Source of the DNA: Sporichthya brevicatena
GTDB taxonomy: Bacteria > Actinomycetota > Actinomycetes > Sporichthyales > Sporichthyaceae
Assembly: GCF_039525035.1 (NCBI RefSeq)
Contig: NZ_BAAAHE010000048.1
Span: 1 to 32,074 of the forward strand
DNA length: 32,074 nt
Direction: 5' to 3'
Within the stretch, counting starts at the first letter, position 1. Every line of letters begins with the position of its first letter. Shown piece by piece: positions 31,543 to 32,074 of this stretch. Below the pieces are notes generated by a model that had not been told where the DNA came from, did not search any database, and worked only from the letters and a program-made list of their open reading frames with translations. The translations under genes and the position numbers were made by a program.

Positions 31543-32069
31543 GCACCGAGGCGATCCCGGCGAACGCCGTCGAGGACTTCCACGCCGTCATGGGCCAGCT
31601 CGACTGGCCGATGCACCTCGTCACCGCCGTCTCCCGCGACGGCGAGCGGAACGGTTGCCTGCTCGGGTTTGCGACGCAGTGCGCGATCCACCCGCCGCGC
31701 TACTTCGTCTTCCTGTCGAAGAACAACCACACGTTCGACGTCGCCGAGCAGGCCGAGGCGCTCGGAGTGCACTTCCCCGACCCGGGCCAGATCGACCTCG
31801 CGATCCGCTTCGGCACCCGCACCGGCGACGAGGTCGACAAGCTCGCCTCCGAGACCTGGCACGACGGGCCGCTCGGTGTCCCGATCCTCGACGAGGTGAC
31901 GCGCTGGTTCGTCGGGCGCATCCTCGACCGTCTCGAGGTCGGCGACCACATGGGCTACCTGCTGGAGCCCGTGGCCGCGTCGTCCGCCGGGCACCCCCGG
32001 GGGCAACTCGGATTCCAATCCGTCAAGCACCTCGACGCCGGGCACGACGCGGACCCGGACGAGGACTGA
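31539..32069 (+). CDS. Flavin reductase-like FMN-binding protein
   Basis: This 176-residue protein matches the split-barrel flavin reductase family in layout: VMGQLDWPMHLVTAVSRDGERNGCLLGFATQCAI is the first strand-loop with the conserved GCLvGFaTQ block, HPPRYFVFLSKNNHTFDVAEQAEALGVHF is the FMN-contact segment, and GDEVDKLASETWHDGPLGVPIL follows. The C-terminal 25 residues are acidic and disordered. Such proteins bind FMN and reduce flavins or act as flavin-dependent enzymes. The substrate is unknown. Its ATG overlaps the CorA stop (ATGA), and its stop lies 5 bases from the window end, so it is complete and co-transcribed with corA. Confidence 0.87.
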   Translation: MSTEAIPANAVEDFHAVMGQLDWPMHLVTAVSRDGERNGCLLGFATQCAIHPPRYFVFLSKNNHTFDVAEQAEALGVHFPDPGQIDLAIRFGTRTGDEVDKLASETWHDGPLGVPILDEVTRWFVGRILDRLEVGDHMGYLLEPVAASSAGHPRGQLGFQSVKHLDAGHDADPDED

Positions 32070-32074
32070 GCCGG

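Noticed and set aside
1..32074. tRNA, rRNA or riboswitch genes
   Set aside because: I found no cloverleaf with a TTCGANNC loop, no rRNA segment and no riboswitch core that I could recognise by eye. A covariance-model scan would be needed to exclude small RNAs.

Overview
The window is very GC-rich chromosomal DNA with dense genes, strong third-position G/C bias, many GTG starts and frequent 1-4 nt overlaps. Gene content points to an actinobacterium: a PadR regulator with a CGATATATCG-type operator, an F420-type LLM oxidoreductase, a SigB/SigF-type stress sigma factor, DUF3140, a DUF2786 protein and a topoisomerase IB. I cannot place the genus. I see no rRNA, tRNA, CRISPR, transposase or integrase.

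Layout. (1) 1-4003, mostly minus strand: a Uma2 nuclease-fold protein, an orphan winged-helix regulator, a small exported protein, a DUF2786 protein and an ERCC4/XPF-type nuclease. (2) 4004-7282: a divergent control region with two palindromes, a PadR regulator, an array of 11 TTCACC-type repeats spaced 19-21 bp apart, and a 585-residue coiled-coil protein with a predicted zinc knuckle. (3) 7283-11618: a small membrane protein, a DUF4839 lipoprotein, a VOC protein, an MFS exporter divergent from a LysR regulator, and a membrane-anchored protein. (4) 11798-15258: a methyltransferase, then a plus-strand catabolic cassette (LLM oxidoreductase, enoyl-CoA hydratase, SDR). (5) 15277-15943: a VapBC toxin-antitoxin pair with an AT-rich operator and probably a leaderless start. 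(6) 15960-19038: a minus-strand run of DUF3140, a 'plasmid stabilization' protein, an NAD-epimerase, an MscS channel and a Pro/Thr-rich membrane protein. (7) 19115-21845: a plus-strand operon of a CBS-pair protein, a DUF72 protein and an FAD oxidoreductase-Rieske fusion, ending in a strong nested-palindrome terminator. (8) 21999-26430: a zinc alcohol dehydrogenase, then sigma factor, topoisomerase IB, a small hypothetical, a HemK2-like methyltransferase and a CDGSH protein. (9) 26461-29429: a divergent pair (haem-oxygenase-fold redox enzyme and phytoene-desaturase-like FAD oxidoreductase) with a composite palindromic repeat element at each outer end. (10) 29438-32069: SRPBCC and CinA-C proteins, a CorA transporter with an odd start, and a flavin-reductase-like protein.

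Regions 5-10 have a stress and redox flavour. A SigB/SigF-type sigma gene lies within them, and several upstream regions carry a GNNT-N14-16-GGGTA pattern of the type that family recognises, so part of this region may form a local stress regulon. That link is inferred from motifs only. The least explained structures are the phased TTCACC array beside the coiled-coil gene and the two copies of the A-B-A-B-A' palindromic element.
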